Source: Lunularia cruciata (Eukaryota > Streptophyta > Marchantiopsida > Lunulariales > Lunulariaceae). From it: a stretch of 64,000 nucleotides of DNA. Positions 1-10,227 of the stretch are shown in pieces. A program made the translations under genes and the position numbers. The first letter of the stretch is position 1, and each line of letters starts with the position of its first letter. The stretch lies in the NCBI GenBank assembly GCA_948567375.1, contig OX419756.1, positions 30,146,333 to 30,210,332 of the forward strand, read 5' to 3'. A model generated the notes under the pieces. That model was not told where the DNA came from and searched no databases. It was given only the letters and a program-made list of their open reading frames with translations.

Positions 1-243
1 CATGTTTCTTCCTTGGCCTATCTTCAATGGTGTAGTAATACTCAGACAAGAGTATCATCCACCTTGCTAGTCTCCCTTCCACATTAGGCTTGTTGAAGAT
101 GTACTTCAAAACCTTGTGATTTGTGACAATGGTGGCTTTCTCTCCAAGTAGTGTCTAAACTTCTTGAGACCAAAGATCACTGCCAATCCTTCTCTCTCTA
201 TGACAGAGTAGTTCTTTTCTGCTGAAACCATCTGCCTACTAGC
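1..243 (-). pseudogene. Element B, RNase H segment left of the A insertion
   Basis: This is a Ty3/gypsy RNase H fragment read on the minus strand. The recognisable core is ASRQMVSAEKNYSVIEREGL, followed by GLKKFRHYL, the usual plant gypsy RNase H block. The reading frame is continuous with the minus strand at 14010 and above: GDHPMAYAS-type sequence there joins ASRQM here if the 5-bp duplication CTAGC is counted once. The fragment is therefore the downstream part of element B, split by element A. The frame ends near position 106. The rest of B (integrase, 3' LTR) lies outside the window. Confidence 0.85.
239..243. repeat. Target-site duplication of A (left copy)
   Basis: CTAGC directly precedes the TGTGG start of the A 5' LTR and is repeated exactly at 14010-14014 after the TTGTCACA end of the A 3' LTR. 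Confidence 0.93.
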
Positions 244-631
244 TGTGGTGCCCACATTTTTTGTTTTTTTCAAAATAAAGCCGAAGAAGTGTATAGAGAA
301 GTCGGATTGCGCTTGGTTGGCCAAAGAAGACGATGAAAATTGTCTTCGGGGTGAAACCCAAAGTAAAGTGGCCTCGGGTCATAAGGCGAAGTATTCTGAA
401 ATGCCGTGTCAGCAAACGATATGAAGTAAATTGTCTTCGGATCGAGAAGGGGAGCTCAACCCGAGGCAAAGACAGTCTAACAACCTTTCGTCGGGGCGAG
501 AAACTCAAGAAGGGGCGGTTTCAAAATTGGCGGCTCATACGCGTGAAGGTGAGGCGACAGTAATGGGTGCATGCAGGAGGTGTGATTTCTTGGTAGAAAC
601 TCGAAGTGACGGAAGACGAAGAAGTGCAACT

Positions 632-640
632 CTATAAAAA
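632..640 (+). promoter_or_regulatory. TATA box upstream of the LTR ORF
   Basis: CTATAAAAA lies 20-30 bases before the first in-frame ATG (660) of the LTR ORF. The same box is at 10616-10624 in the 3' LTR, at 30677-30684 (minus) in solo LTR E as CTATAAAATC, and at 32479-32487 within the inverted piece of the C LTR. Conservation across three diverged families suggests a real promoter for the LTR ORF, separate from the genomic promoter. Confidence 0.5.
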
Positions 641-659
641 TTGAGATTGCAATGACAAA

Positions 660-3233
660 ATGTCAAGCAATTTTCCTTCGCCGTTGAGGAGTCATCTTGC
701 AGGTGATCGGGGAAAGGGAAATAGAGTTGGACTTGTGTTAGTGCGTAAGGGGGAAGTCGAGAGAGAGAAATCAAGAGACCGAAAGAAAGCAGAAGAGATG
801 GGAGGAGGGAAGAAGAACTCCGAATTTGTAGTGAGAAATCATGCAATTCAGAGATTACATGTAGTAGCAAGGATCAAAGTCTTGAGCCGACTTCGGATCA
901 CCTTTTTGGCATGGAAATGGAACATAAGCTTTCCAGGATTCATGACAAAAATCATCGAGAGTAAATGTCTCGATGGTCCCGAGGAAGAAGGGAAGAGAGG
1001 AAATCCGGCTCGTTGGACAGAGTCGGATTGGAGACTCGTACTCGGGAAGGAGGCAGGCTCGGAGCAGGGGCCCACGTTCTTGGGGAAAGGGGAGATAGCC
1101 CAAGAAACTCAAGAGGTGAGAGATGCCTTCTCGTCGAAGAGAACAAAGAATGGGTACAAGGTAGAAAGTTACAAAGACCCTGTCAAGAGAGGAATTGTGA
1201 GTGCTTTGATGGCAATCCTGAAGCCGGAGAGAACTACCTATATGATGTAACACCAAGCGGTGTTCTTTCACAAATTGTTTGCAGGAGAACCAATTAATTG
1301 GGCGAGGTGTTTTCATGGGAGAACGAGGTAGATGGTGTGGAATCTGCAGGATAAGTCCCCTCCACATTATATTGTGCCGTTTGCAGCGCATTTCTATCTC
1401 GGGCTCAATTTGCTGAACTCAGCGGAGCGGAATCGGATGGTGTCGCACTTCCATCCGGATGTGCAAAAGGAAGTCGATGCGGAGGAGCAGCAATACATTC
1501 TTCAAATCTGGAGCGCAGACGATTACTACTCGAAGACAGGGAAGAACGTGGAGGTCGTTGAAAGTACCCTGACGAAGAAGAGAACTCTGCAAGCAGACGC
1601 CGAAGAAAACAAGAAACCTCGGAAGGTGCAGAGAAATAACCCGAGGCGAGGAATGGTGGTGATTGAGTCGGAAGATGAAGACTCGGAAGGCGAAGCCGAG
1701 CTCAAGACGGAGGACTCGGAACGTGAGGAGGAACCTGAACTGACACTGCAGAGTGGAGATACAAGCAGTGATAGTGAAGTCGGTGGAGAAATGACCTTGG
1801 CACCAACGCCTGAAGAATACGAAGAAGAAATTCAAGCCGAGGTAAAAGCCAAAGACAATGCAGCGCTGGAAGACGAAGTACCGGTGCTCAAGGAGAAGAA
1901 GATTGCAGTACAGCGAGGAATTTGCTCGAGACGTAAGGCAAAGGGGGAAGCGGGACCGAGTAGAGTGACAGAAGAAGTAGAAGGAAGCTCGGGCAGTGAA
2001 GCATCAATTCCGATACGAAGACTGCAGAGAAGAAGGCAAGTATCGGATGAACACGAAGTACAAAGAGAAGTAACCGCACGAGAAGAAGTGATCCCGAGTG
2101 ATGGAGTGGAGTACCTGCGGGAAGTGGTGTGTCCGCTGTTAGTAAAGTTAGAACATAAGAAGAAGGAGATGCCGTCCACATGTCCGGAGGTAAAGACTGT
2201 ATTGCGGGTGTTGGCAAGATTAGAAGAAGAAAACTCAGAGTTGAAGAAGAGTATGACCCGAGGTGAGAAGGAGAGAGAAGTACTGCAATTGGAGGCAGTG
2301 GAGAGAAGTCAGGTAATCAAAGACTTGAGGAGAGAATTGAGCTATCGAGAGGATCTTGCGAGGAAGAGTGATGTCGTAAGGGAGCGACAAGTAGCTGAAG
2401 TTGAAATCTTGAAGCAGCAGTTTGCTGATTCAAGAGTAGAGCTCATCCATGCTATGGCAAGAGTAGCATTGAAGGATCAAGAGCTTGATCGAGTGATGGA
2501 GAGTATGGAGGAGAAGAAGCAACTATGGCAGCAAGAGTTGGCTACGAGATATGGAGAAGAAGGGAGATTACAAGACTTACTTCGTAATCAGGAAGAAAAG
2601 GTTGCACAGAAGGAGAAAGAGAAGGACGCGGTGAAGGCCGAATTCGAAGAAGAGTTGGCGATGTACAGAGAGGAATGGCTTGCAGATCGGGAACGAGAAA
2701 GGAAGACAAGATAAGAGCCATTGCAGGAGATAGTCCTCAGAGTAAACGCAATGCTAAGTACAGAGGCCAACGTTTGAATTGAAGAAACGCGTCTGCACGA
2801 GTTGAAGTTGTTAGTGCAGGAGACGAGGCAAAGGCAAGCGAGAGATACAGATCTAAATGCTTTGTTGATTAAGTTGAGAACTCGTGTAGATAGGAAGATC
2901 TTAGAAGTAGAAGACAATATCGCCATTAGATTAGACTTAGTAAGAATAGAGTTAGAAAAGCTTCGGCAGGATGTTAAAGCAAAACCCGACGTAGATAACA
3001 TCGGGATCCAAATGTCTTCGGAGTTGGTCTCAGGAACAGTAAAGAAGAGTGGGTCGAAAGATGAAGAGTTAGATAGATTACCTGTTAGTACAATTTCAGA
3101 TCAGGAAAGAGAATTGTTAAATCTGGTAGAAGAAGTAGAAGATATGAAACCCGAGGACAGAATAGTAGGAAGTAAGATTACTTCGGGTTCAGGGTTGAAA
3201 GACGAGGAAGAAGTAGACATCGGATCGGATTAG
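660..3233 (+). pseudogene. LTR-embedded ORF (5' LTR copy), acidic coiled-coil protein
   Basis: One frame runs from ATG 660 to TAG 3231-3233 (about 857 codons) and is broken by stops at 1248 (TAA), 1329 (TAG), 2712 (TAA) and 2775 (TGA). In order: a basic N-terminus; a conserved globular part around GIVSALMAILKPERTTY and FYLGLNLLNSAERNRM; an acidic serine/glutamate-rich hinge (ESEDEDSEGEAELKTEDSE); then a long glutamate/lysine/arginine-rich stretch with coiled-coil character, about 1830-2700, continuing to 3200. Solo LTR E and the C LTRs encode related protein in the same order. E reads through the 1329 stop position, so the frame was once open. Function is unknown. The globular part has a general likeness to the domain called putative plant transposon protein in other plant gypsy elements; this is a guess needing profile search. 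Confidence 0.7.
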
Positions 3234-3349
3234 TAACCGATTTGAGATTTGAAGAGATAGATATGAAGAGGTGCATTGTCATTTCGGATCTGCATGTTAG
3301 AACAGTTGTTGTAGAACGGTATAGTTGTTAGAACTGTCGATTGCTTCAC

Positions 3350-3357
3350 TATTTAAG
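3350..3357 (+). promoter_or_regulatory. Second TATA-like box of the LTR
   Basis: CTATTTAAG lies about 670 bp before the LTR end. It is repeated at 13332-13340, and as CTATTTAAAGG near 34361 and CTATTTTAAGG near 20829 in the C LTRs. Its place near the LTR 3' end suits the genomic-RNA promoter, putting the LTR ORF within U3. Confidence 0.45.
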
Positions 3358-4023
3358 AGTGGCATTCGTAGGAAATTGTTGTTCAGTGCTCATTATTTCT
3401 GAGAATAGATAAAGCAAAGTGCTGTGAAGCAATGCTCGTCGCTTGAGCTTGATTCCGAGTATCAACTTTGTATTTGTGGTTGTGAATCTTTGGAGAAATT
3501 CAAAGTGCAAGTCAGTGTGCTTGTTGGATGTTGGATTCCACAGCCTTGATCTTCATTCTGTGTGTTTGATCTTGAGTGAAGTGCAATCAAAGCAATGCCT
3601 TGACAGATCTGAGAGGAATTGTAGTGTTGGTAGTATTCTGCATTTGTGAGTGCAGTGCGAAGTTGAAGTGAAGCAATTTCGATCTAGGAAGTTGTGCCTT
3701 CAATGGAAGGGTAGAACACAATTCTGCGAAGTCGTTTTGCAGTGAAGTGCCATTTTCGGGAGAGCCTGAATCATCACAATCAAGATTGCTTGGAAAGATT
3801 TGATGAAGTTGTGATTATGGAGTGTTAATTTGTGACAAGACTGCAAGTCAGTGCTTGTTACTCTCTTCTGGGTGTGGTTTCTACCTGAGAGACTAAAGAA
3901 GAACTCAAGAAGAACTGAAATTGTTACTTTGCTTCGTATTTGGACATTTCTGACTTGTATCTCTGCGGGAACAAACTTTACTTACCCGATTACCGCAAAA
4001 GTGATATTTGCCGGGTTGTCACA

Positions 4024-4050
4024 TGATTTTTGGCGCCGCTGCCGGGAATA
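4024..4050 (+). other. Primer-binding site, tRNA-Asp type
   Basis: TGGCGCCGCTGCCGGGAA starts 7 bases after the LTR end (4031 onward). It is complementary, with few mismatches, to the 3' end of plant tRNA-Asp (CCCCGGCAACGGCGCCA). Confidence 0.8.
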
Positions 4051-4225
4051 CAAATCTCGGAACTGGAAGAATACGAAGCCAAATTGAACACTGGGTATCA
4101 AGGCAATATGAATGTCTGGATTGAAAGAACAACGGGAAGAGAGAGCCCGAAGATGAGCACTTCAGCGTGAAGAAGACGAACGTCTGAACGCCCCATCCAT
4201 CATTGACGAAACTGAGCGAGAGGCG

Positions 4226-7200
4226 TTGGAGTTTCAACTCCTTCATGAAGTGTTAGAAGCCCTGCGAGACCTTGATCACAAGAAACACGAAGGCGGTTGG
4301 CAAGGCTACTTTGCATCTCCCTCTTCTTCCAAGAAGAAGAAAGAATCAAGTGGGCAAACATATGCATTGCGGCCCAGTACCCCAACTTTCCCTAGAGCTG
4401 TAAAGGAAGTTGTTTCCTTGAAGACCTTTGTTCGAGAAAAGACAGCACGCACACTTACTGAAGACGAGTGTCAACATCTTCTACGAACGATTCCTCGGTT
4501 GTCCCGAAGGAATTTGGAAGAACTTATTGAAGGTGTTGATCCTGAATCTTCCACTCGGGTTGAAGTCGACCCTCTCAGAGTAGAAATTGTCGAAGAAGAC
4601 CTTGTGTTGAATTTGACGAATTGGAATCCCTGGGCTGACAACACGGCGTCAATTCCAGCCAATTCTTCCGTTCCGTCAAGTTCTACATTCCCTCAGCCGA
4701 TCCTAGTGCATCAAATGATGACTTCGCTTCCTGTCACCTGACACGCCTATCAGAAGTATAAGAGGACGGAACAAGACGAAGACCCAAATGAATTCATCGA
4801 AGAATTCAAAGTCATCTCCTTTGCTAACAAGGAGCATGACTCGGCGGATCGACTAAGAATTTTTCCAAGTCTGCTTCGCAAGAAAGCTCGGAGCTGGTAC
4901 ACGCATGTGACTCAGAAGGGGTTTGTACCATCGGATTGGGCAGACTTGAGAAACAACTTCCTGGAACAATTCCGGGAGGTTGACTATGATACGAGTGTCT
5001 TTGCGGCACTAAACGATTTGGACCGAGGCAAGAAGGAGAAGTTGAGGGACTACTCTGAGCGGTTCATGGCATTACTGAACCGAGTTCCCAAGCAATCGGG
5101 GGTGGTGGGATACTCCGATGCCCAAGCCATTACCTGGTTCCTCGGGGGCCTGTCACCAGAGATACGAATCTTTGCCAGGGAGAGGAATGTAACTTCCCTT
5201 GATAAAGTACTCAAACATGTCGCTTGTTATGAAGCGGCACACTCTCACTCTGCCGGTAACCGGAGAAATCGGGAGAAGAAGGGCAAGAAGCCCAGAAGGA
5301 GAGCTTCGCACAGTACCTCCCCTTCTTTGGACGAATCCTCTACGTCTTCAAGCTCTTCTTCGGAATCCAAAGAAGAATCAAAGCCAAGACGAGTCAGAAG
5401 ACGTGGAGCCAAGAAACCAGTGACGTCGCCAGCCAAGAGTGTATATAAGGCGGATACGAAGCTGGATGCCCTCATCAAGGATTTTTCGGATTTCAAGATC
5501 CAGATGATTGGGGCTAAGGACCAAAGAAAGGCCCCCGCTTTTGGACGATCTAATGTATGGTGCACCGCTTGTGGAAAATCCGGCCACGCCAACACAGAAT
5601 GCAATACTCGTAATGCATTCCCGGTGCAGCAAATTGATTGGGTTCCGGGATGGGACCAAGACGATGACGAAGAGGCGGTGTATCAAACTCAAGAGGTACA
5701 GCCTCAACCGAGCACATCATATCAAGGTCCGAGGTTGGGACCCAGGGAGTATAACCCCAATGCTCCTGCACGAAGACCACCGATGAGCAACCAAAATCGC
5801 CCTCAGAATGTTGCGCCTGGAGCCTGTTATAATTGTGGCTCGATGGGACATTGGTCTCCAAATTGTCCCGAGCCAAGAAGGCAAATTGGGTACGTTCCCC
5901 TGTGTGGAAACTGTAAAGGATCGGGGCATACGGGCAACCAATGCCCTCACCCGCCGAACCCGAAGCCTCTTGTAAAATATGTACAGACCCCCGCTGAGCG
6001 TGCAGCACTTCAGCCGAAGGAGGATACGAATGTGAATTGTATAACTCTTGAGGAAGAAAGACCTCACGAAGGGAGTCCGGCCTCAGAAGGAGAATGGCCA
6101 GACCTTGAAATTTTGAAAGTTGAGACACACTCCACCAAGAAGAAGCGTGATCCCAAAGAACTGAGTACGACCTCGTCGTCTTCCCGAAAGGCAAAGAGAC
6201 AGCGCCCAAAAGCAATTCTTTCGGCCAAGGAGGAAACGATCCTTGCAAAAGCTAAAGCTAAAGCCTTGCAGAAAGAATTAACGGAGGCATTACTCAGGAC
6301 TCGGGAACTAAGTTTGGAAGAAGAGACGAAGAGGAAGTCTCCAATTTTTCCGGCGGACATCCGATCCGAAGTAAAGGGTCTGATTCAAGCCGAGGTAGGC
6401 CAACCCGAGGAAGCTCGGGTTAAGGCCATCAGCAAGCCCGTCACCATTTTGAAGCGTCCCGACGTCAAAAGGGAGCATGGAGAGTCCTCGGACTCAAAGC
6501 CAAAGACGAAGACGGTCAAATTGGGAGGAGTTCCCCAATATGATATTATAGCCGACTTGGCCACCACAAATGCCAATGTTACATTTAAGCAATTGTGGGA
6601 AGATAACAAGTTGTACAAGAGACAGCTTAACTCGGCCCTCAAGAAGGTGAGGTTGATGTCAAAGAAGGACCTGCCTGCTATCTATCGTATTGAACAAGAA
6701 GATTTAGGATCTCCCGAGGTAGACGTGGAGATTGCAGGTTGCATGATCACATCGATACCCATTGACTCTGGGTCCGGTGTGAATGTCATGACCGAAGATA
6801 CTGCGAATCGACTCGGGTATCATACGTTTGAACCAACACCCCGAGTTTTGAAGTTTGCAGACCAAACCAGGAGACGGCCCTTGGGCATGCTGTCGAACAT
6901 TACCACGATCATTGGAGGAGTACCCTTCAAGTTGAATTACATCGTGTTGCGGCCAGTAACAAAAACTGGTTACCCTCTGTTGATCGGCAGACCCTGGTTG
7001 TATAGTGCCCAAGTTGTAGTAGATTGGCATCAGCAGAAGTTAAGATTCAAGGACATTTCGTCCAAAGATCAGAAGCTGGTGACTGTGAGTTGGACGAAGG
7101 TTCCCCATCTCGGGGAAACAAGTTCGTCAGAAGAGGAGGACGAGTCCGAAGATTCATTGTCTTTGTCTTCAAAAAAATCCGAAGAAGAAGTCCAAGTTAA

Positions 7201-7453
7201 TTACTTGGAATGCTACGAGGTAGAGGCTGACGACGAACATCCATATGACCTCGCCTTGGGTGAACCTGACTTGGAGGAAGGGGGTTTGATGGCCACTTGC
7301 CTCGGGATAAGCCGAGTAAGCCATGTTGAAGGAGTCATCAACCCCGATGACTGTCAAGAGGTGTTAGTCACTGAAGGAAAAAATTTTAAAATCTCGAAGA
7401 CAGTTACTTCGGAGGAGTTGGCAGGATACACTGACCTGTTAATAGAATTCTAG
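4226..7453 (+). pseudogene. Element A gag-protease region
   Basis: An open frame from about 4157 to 7450 with one internal stop, TGA at 4739-4741, ending at TAG 7451-7453. C has CAG at the 7451 site, so this end is a mutation rather than a true terminus. Contents: a gag capsid domain (around ADLRNNFLEQFREVDYDTS and GGLSPEIRIFARERN, 4930-5240); a serine-rich basic linker; three CCHC zinc knuckles at 5561-5602 (CTACGKSGHANTEC), 5825-5866 and 5903-5944; a lysine/glutamate-rich linker; and a retropepsin with the IDSGSGVN active site at about 6761-6784, then LLIGRPWL near 6976. The true gag start is unclear, because a stop at 4154 lies upstream in frame. Three knuckles rather than one or two is notable. 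Confidence 0.85.
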
Positions 7454-8842
7454 GATGTATTCGCCTGGTCGATTGATCAAATGCCACGTATTCCATGAGA
7501 ATTTGGAGAACACCGGATTGATTTGATTGAAGGTGCAGTTCCGGTTCGGCAGCGACAATACCGCTTGAACCCGAAGTACTCGCTCTTGGTAAAAGATGAA
7601 ATCGATAAGTACTTAGGGGCCGGAATCATCTTCCTTGTCTTAAGCAATGAATGGGTCTCCCCCATTGTCATTGTCCCGAAGAAGAAAACAGGGAAGATCC
7701 GAGTGTGCCAAGACTTTCGAAAATTAAACGCAGTCACAAGGAAAGATCATCATCCCTTGCCTTTTACCGATACAATCTTAGACCAGGTGGCTGGGCATCA
7801 TTGTTATAGTTTTCTCGATGGATTTTCAGGGTACAATCAAGTATCCATTCGGGAAGAAGACAAGGATAAAACTACATTCACGACCGATTGGGGCACTTTC
7901 GCTTACAATCAAATGCCCTTTGGGTTGTGTAATGCTCCCGCTACTTTCCAGCGGATGATGAATTTGATCTTTAAAGATTTCATGCGTAAATTTGTCGAAG
8001 TTTTTATTGATGACTTTTGTGTGTTTGGACGACGGGATGTACATAGAGATTACCTTCGCCAAACGTTTGAAAGGTGTCGTTTTGCCGGCTTGTCATTACA
8101 CCCGGAGAAATGCTTCTTCGCAATGAAGGAGGGAATTCTTCTGGGGCATCGGGTGTCAAGCCGAGGTATTGAAGTCGATGTTGAGAAGGTTAAAATAATC
8201 GCAGCTTTGGAATCCCCAAAGAACATCCGGGAGCTGAGAGCCTTCTTGGGACATGTTGGATATTACAAAGGCTTCGTGTCAAACTATGCAGTGCTTGCTG
8301 CACCACTTACAAAGCTTCTGAAGAAATCCGAAGACTATCTGTGGGAAGCACATCAAGAGGAAGCCTTCCAGGTGTTGAAGAAGAAACTGGTTGAAGCACC
8401 AGTCATGAGGGCCCCGAATTGGGACGTCCCTTTTCATGTGTATGTGGATACTTTGTCCATGGCCATCGGGGTTGTCTTAAGTCAAAAGGACGAGAAGAAG
8501 AAAGATTACCCGGTGTATTACGCCAGCAGACAACTTTCAGTTTCTGAAAAGAATTATTCAACGACGGAAAGAGAAGCACTCGGAATGGTGTATGCCTGCA
8601 AGAAATTTCGGCATTATTTGTTGGGGTATGAGTTTGTCTTCTATGTTGACCATTATGCATTGCAACATCTGGTCAAGAAGGCAGATTTATCGGGACGAAT
8701 TGCAAGATGGATCTTGTTATTACAAGAGTTCACGTATACTGTACAAGTAAGGAAGGGAGCTTCGCATTCGAATGCGGATTTCCTGTCCAGGTTAGACACT
8801 CAAGACCAGGAGTGGGAAATTGACGATCGGTTCCCTGACTAA
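7454..8842 (+). pseudogene. Element A reverse transcriptase-RNase H
   Basis: Same frame as gag-protease. One early stop, TGA near 7496 (C has CGA), then open 7523-8839 and TAA at 8840-8842, where C has GAA. RT motifs are in order: SPIVIVPKKKTGKIRVCQDF, FLDGFSGYNQV, QMPFGLCNAPATFQRMMN, and the catalytic FIDDF at about 8002-8016. The thumb/connection follows (LRAFLGHVGYY), then RNase H with YVDTLSMAIGVVLSQ and ASRQLSVSEKNYSTTEREAL. Both catalytic aspartates are present, so only the nonsense codons disable it. Confidence 0.88.
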
Positions 8843-10216
8843 GAGTTGTATCACTTATCAGCAATGAGAAGTACGAGGTATGCAGATGAATATAATTATC
8901 TGAATACTCTCCATTGTCCTGAGGGGATGGATCCGGAACAGCGGGCAGTCTTTCTCCGGAAAATGGGGCCGTACCAGCTTAAACACAGCATTTTATTTAA
9001 GATGGGCGAAGATGAAGTACTTCGGCGATGCTTGGAGTCATACGAAGTAGGAGGAGTAATTGAATCTTTACACTCCGAGGCATCAGGAGGACACTATGCT
9101 CTAAAGAATACCGTAAAGAAAATTCTTTTGGCAGGGTATTGGTGGCCTACAATGTACAAAGATGTCCATGCTCATATTCGAAGCTGTGATGCGTGTTAGA
9201 GGAATGTCGGGGAAGCCGACGGCCACTTCTCAATGTCGGGGAAGCCGACGGCCACTTCTCAATGGCCTTTGAAACCAATTTTGCCTTTGGCCCCATTTGA
9301 GAAATGGGGTATTGATTTTGTGGGTCCCATTCAACCAATAACCCGAGTCACAAGAAAGCGATATATTTTGGTTTGCACTGATTACGCTACCAAGATGGTT
9401 GAAGCGGAAGCAACTCGCAGAGATGATGAGGAAACTGTGGCGGAATTTTTCTTTCGAAACATCATCTCCCAATATGGGTGTCCTCTGGAATTGGTCAGTG
9501 ACCGAGGAACACATTTTTTGAACTCTGTAATGGAGGAGTTAACCAAGTATTTTCAGATTAAACATCGGAAGACGACTCCTTATAACCCAAAAGCGAATGG
9601 CTTAACGGAAAAAGCGAATGGGTTACTTTGTAAAATTTTGAATAAGGTGACTGTCAATTATGCCTATGACTGGGATACATAATTACCAGCCGCGTTATGG
9701 GCCTATCAGACAACAGAGAAGATTACAACCAAACAAACTCCATACTTCTTGACATATGGCTTGCACTCCATACTGCCAGTTGAATTTGAAGTTCCGACTT
9801 ATCGAGTCCTGTGCGAAGAACGAATGTCGGAAGAGGAAAGTCAGGATCTTTGGATTCAACAACTGATGTGGTTACAAGAGAAAAGAGACGATGCAATGCA
9901 AACCACGAAAGAAGTACAAGCACAACGGAAAGTCAGGCACGATCAGAGAATCAAGCCTGTGACTGTACGAGAAGGGGATTTGGTTTTGTTATATGATAAT
10001 CGCCGAATATTTTTTCCAGGCAAGTTGCATTTGCGATGGATGGGTCCCTATCGAGTTCATCATCTTTACAAAAATGGATCCCTGCAACTCGTCGATTTGG
10101 AAGGTAATCCTTTTGCCACTCAAGTAAACGGGTGGAGAGTTCGGAGATATTGGACCATAGACTCGGAAGTTTCTAAAACACCCGAGGTCTATGTTCGCGG
10201 GGACGCTCACATTTGA
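8843..10216 (+). pseudogene. Element A integrase
   Basis: Continues in the same frame with stops at 9197 (TAG) and 9680 (TAA). The HHCC zinc-binding region includes SGGHYALKNTVKK and ends IRSCDAC (9199). The catalytic core has D in WGIDFVGPI, D in VSDRGTHF and E in NGLTEKANGL. The C-terminal part includes GDLVLLYDNR and LRWMGPYRVH and stops at TGA 10214-10216, 11 bases before the LTR. No chromodomain is present. A 29-bp direct duplication at 9205-9262, together with other small indels, keeps the frame in register. Confidence 0.87.
9205..9262 (+). repeat. 29-bp tandem duplication in integrase
   Basis: Two exact copies of a 29-base unit starting TGTCGGGGAAGCCGACGG, at 9205 and 9234. C has a single unit here. 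Relative to C the net insertion appears to be 33 bp, which preserves the frame. Confidence 0.9.
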
Positions 10217-10227
10217 GGGAGGGGGTA
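10214..10227 (+). other. Polypurine tract of element A
   Basis: GAGGGAGGGGGTA directly abuts the TGTGG start of the 3' LTR, the expected plus-strand primer. Confidence 0.85.

Larger units (their letters stand above)
244..4023 (+). repeat. Element A 5' LTR (3.78 kb)
   Basis: A direct repeat of 10228-14009 with TG...CA ends. It is unusually long for a gypsy LTR. Most of it (about 660-3233) is an interrupted ORF. A CTATAAAAA box lies at 632-640 and a CTATTTAAG box at 3350-3357. Taking the second as the genomic-RNA promoter would make about 244-3375 U3 and the remaining ~650 bp R-U5. Confidence 0.92.

Noticed and set aside
1419..1835. Minus-strand ORF rich in F, L and R
   Set aside because: Shadow of the acidic sense frame; low-complexity composition.
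5245..6248. Several minus-strand ORFs under A gag, one of 232 codons
   Set aside because: Antisense to gag zinc knuckles and protease, which have clear motifs.
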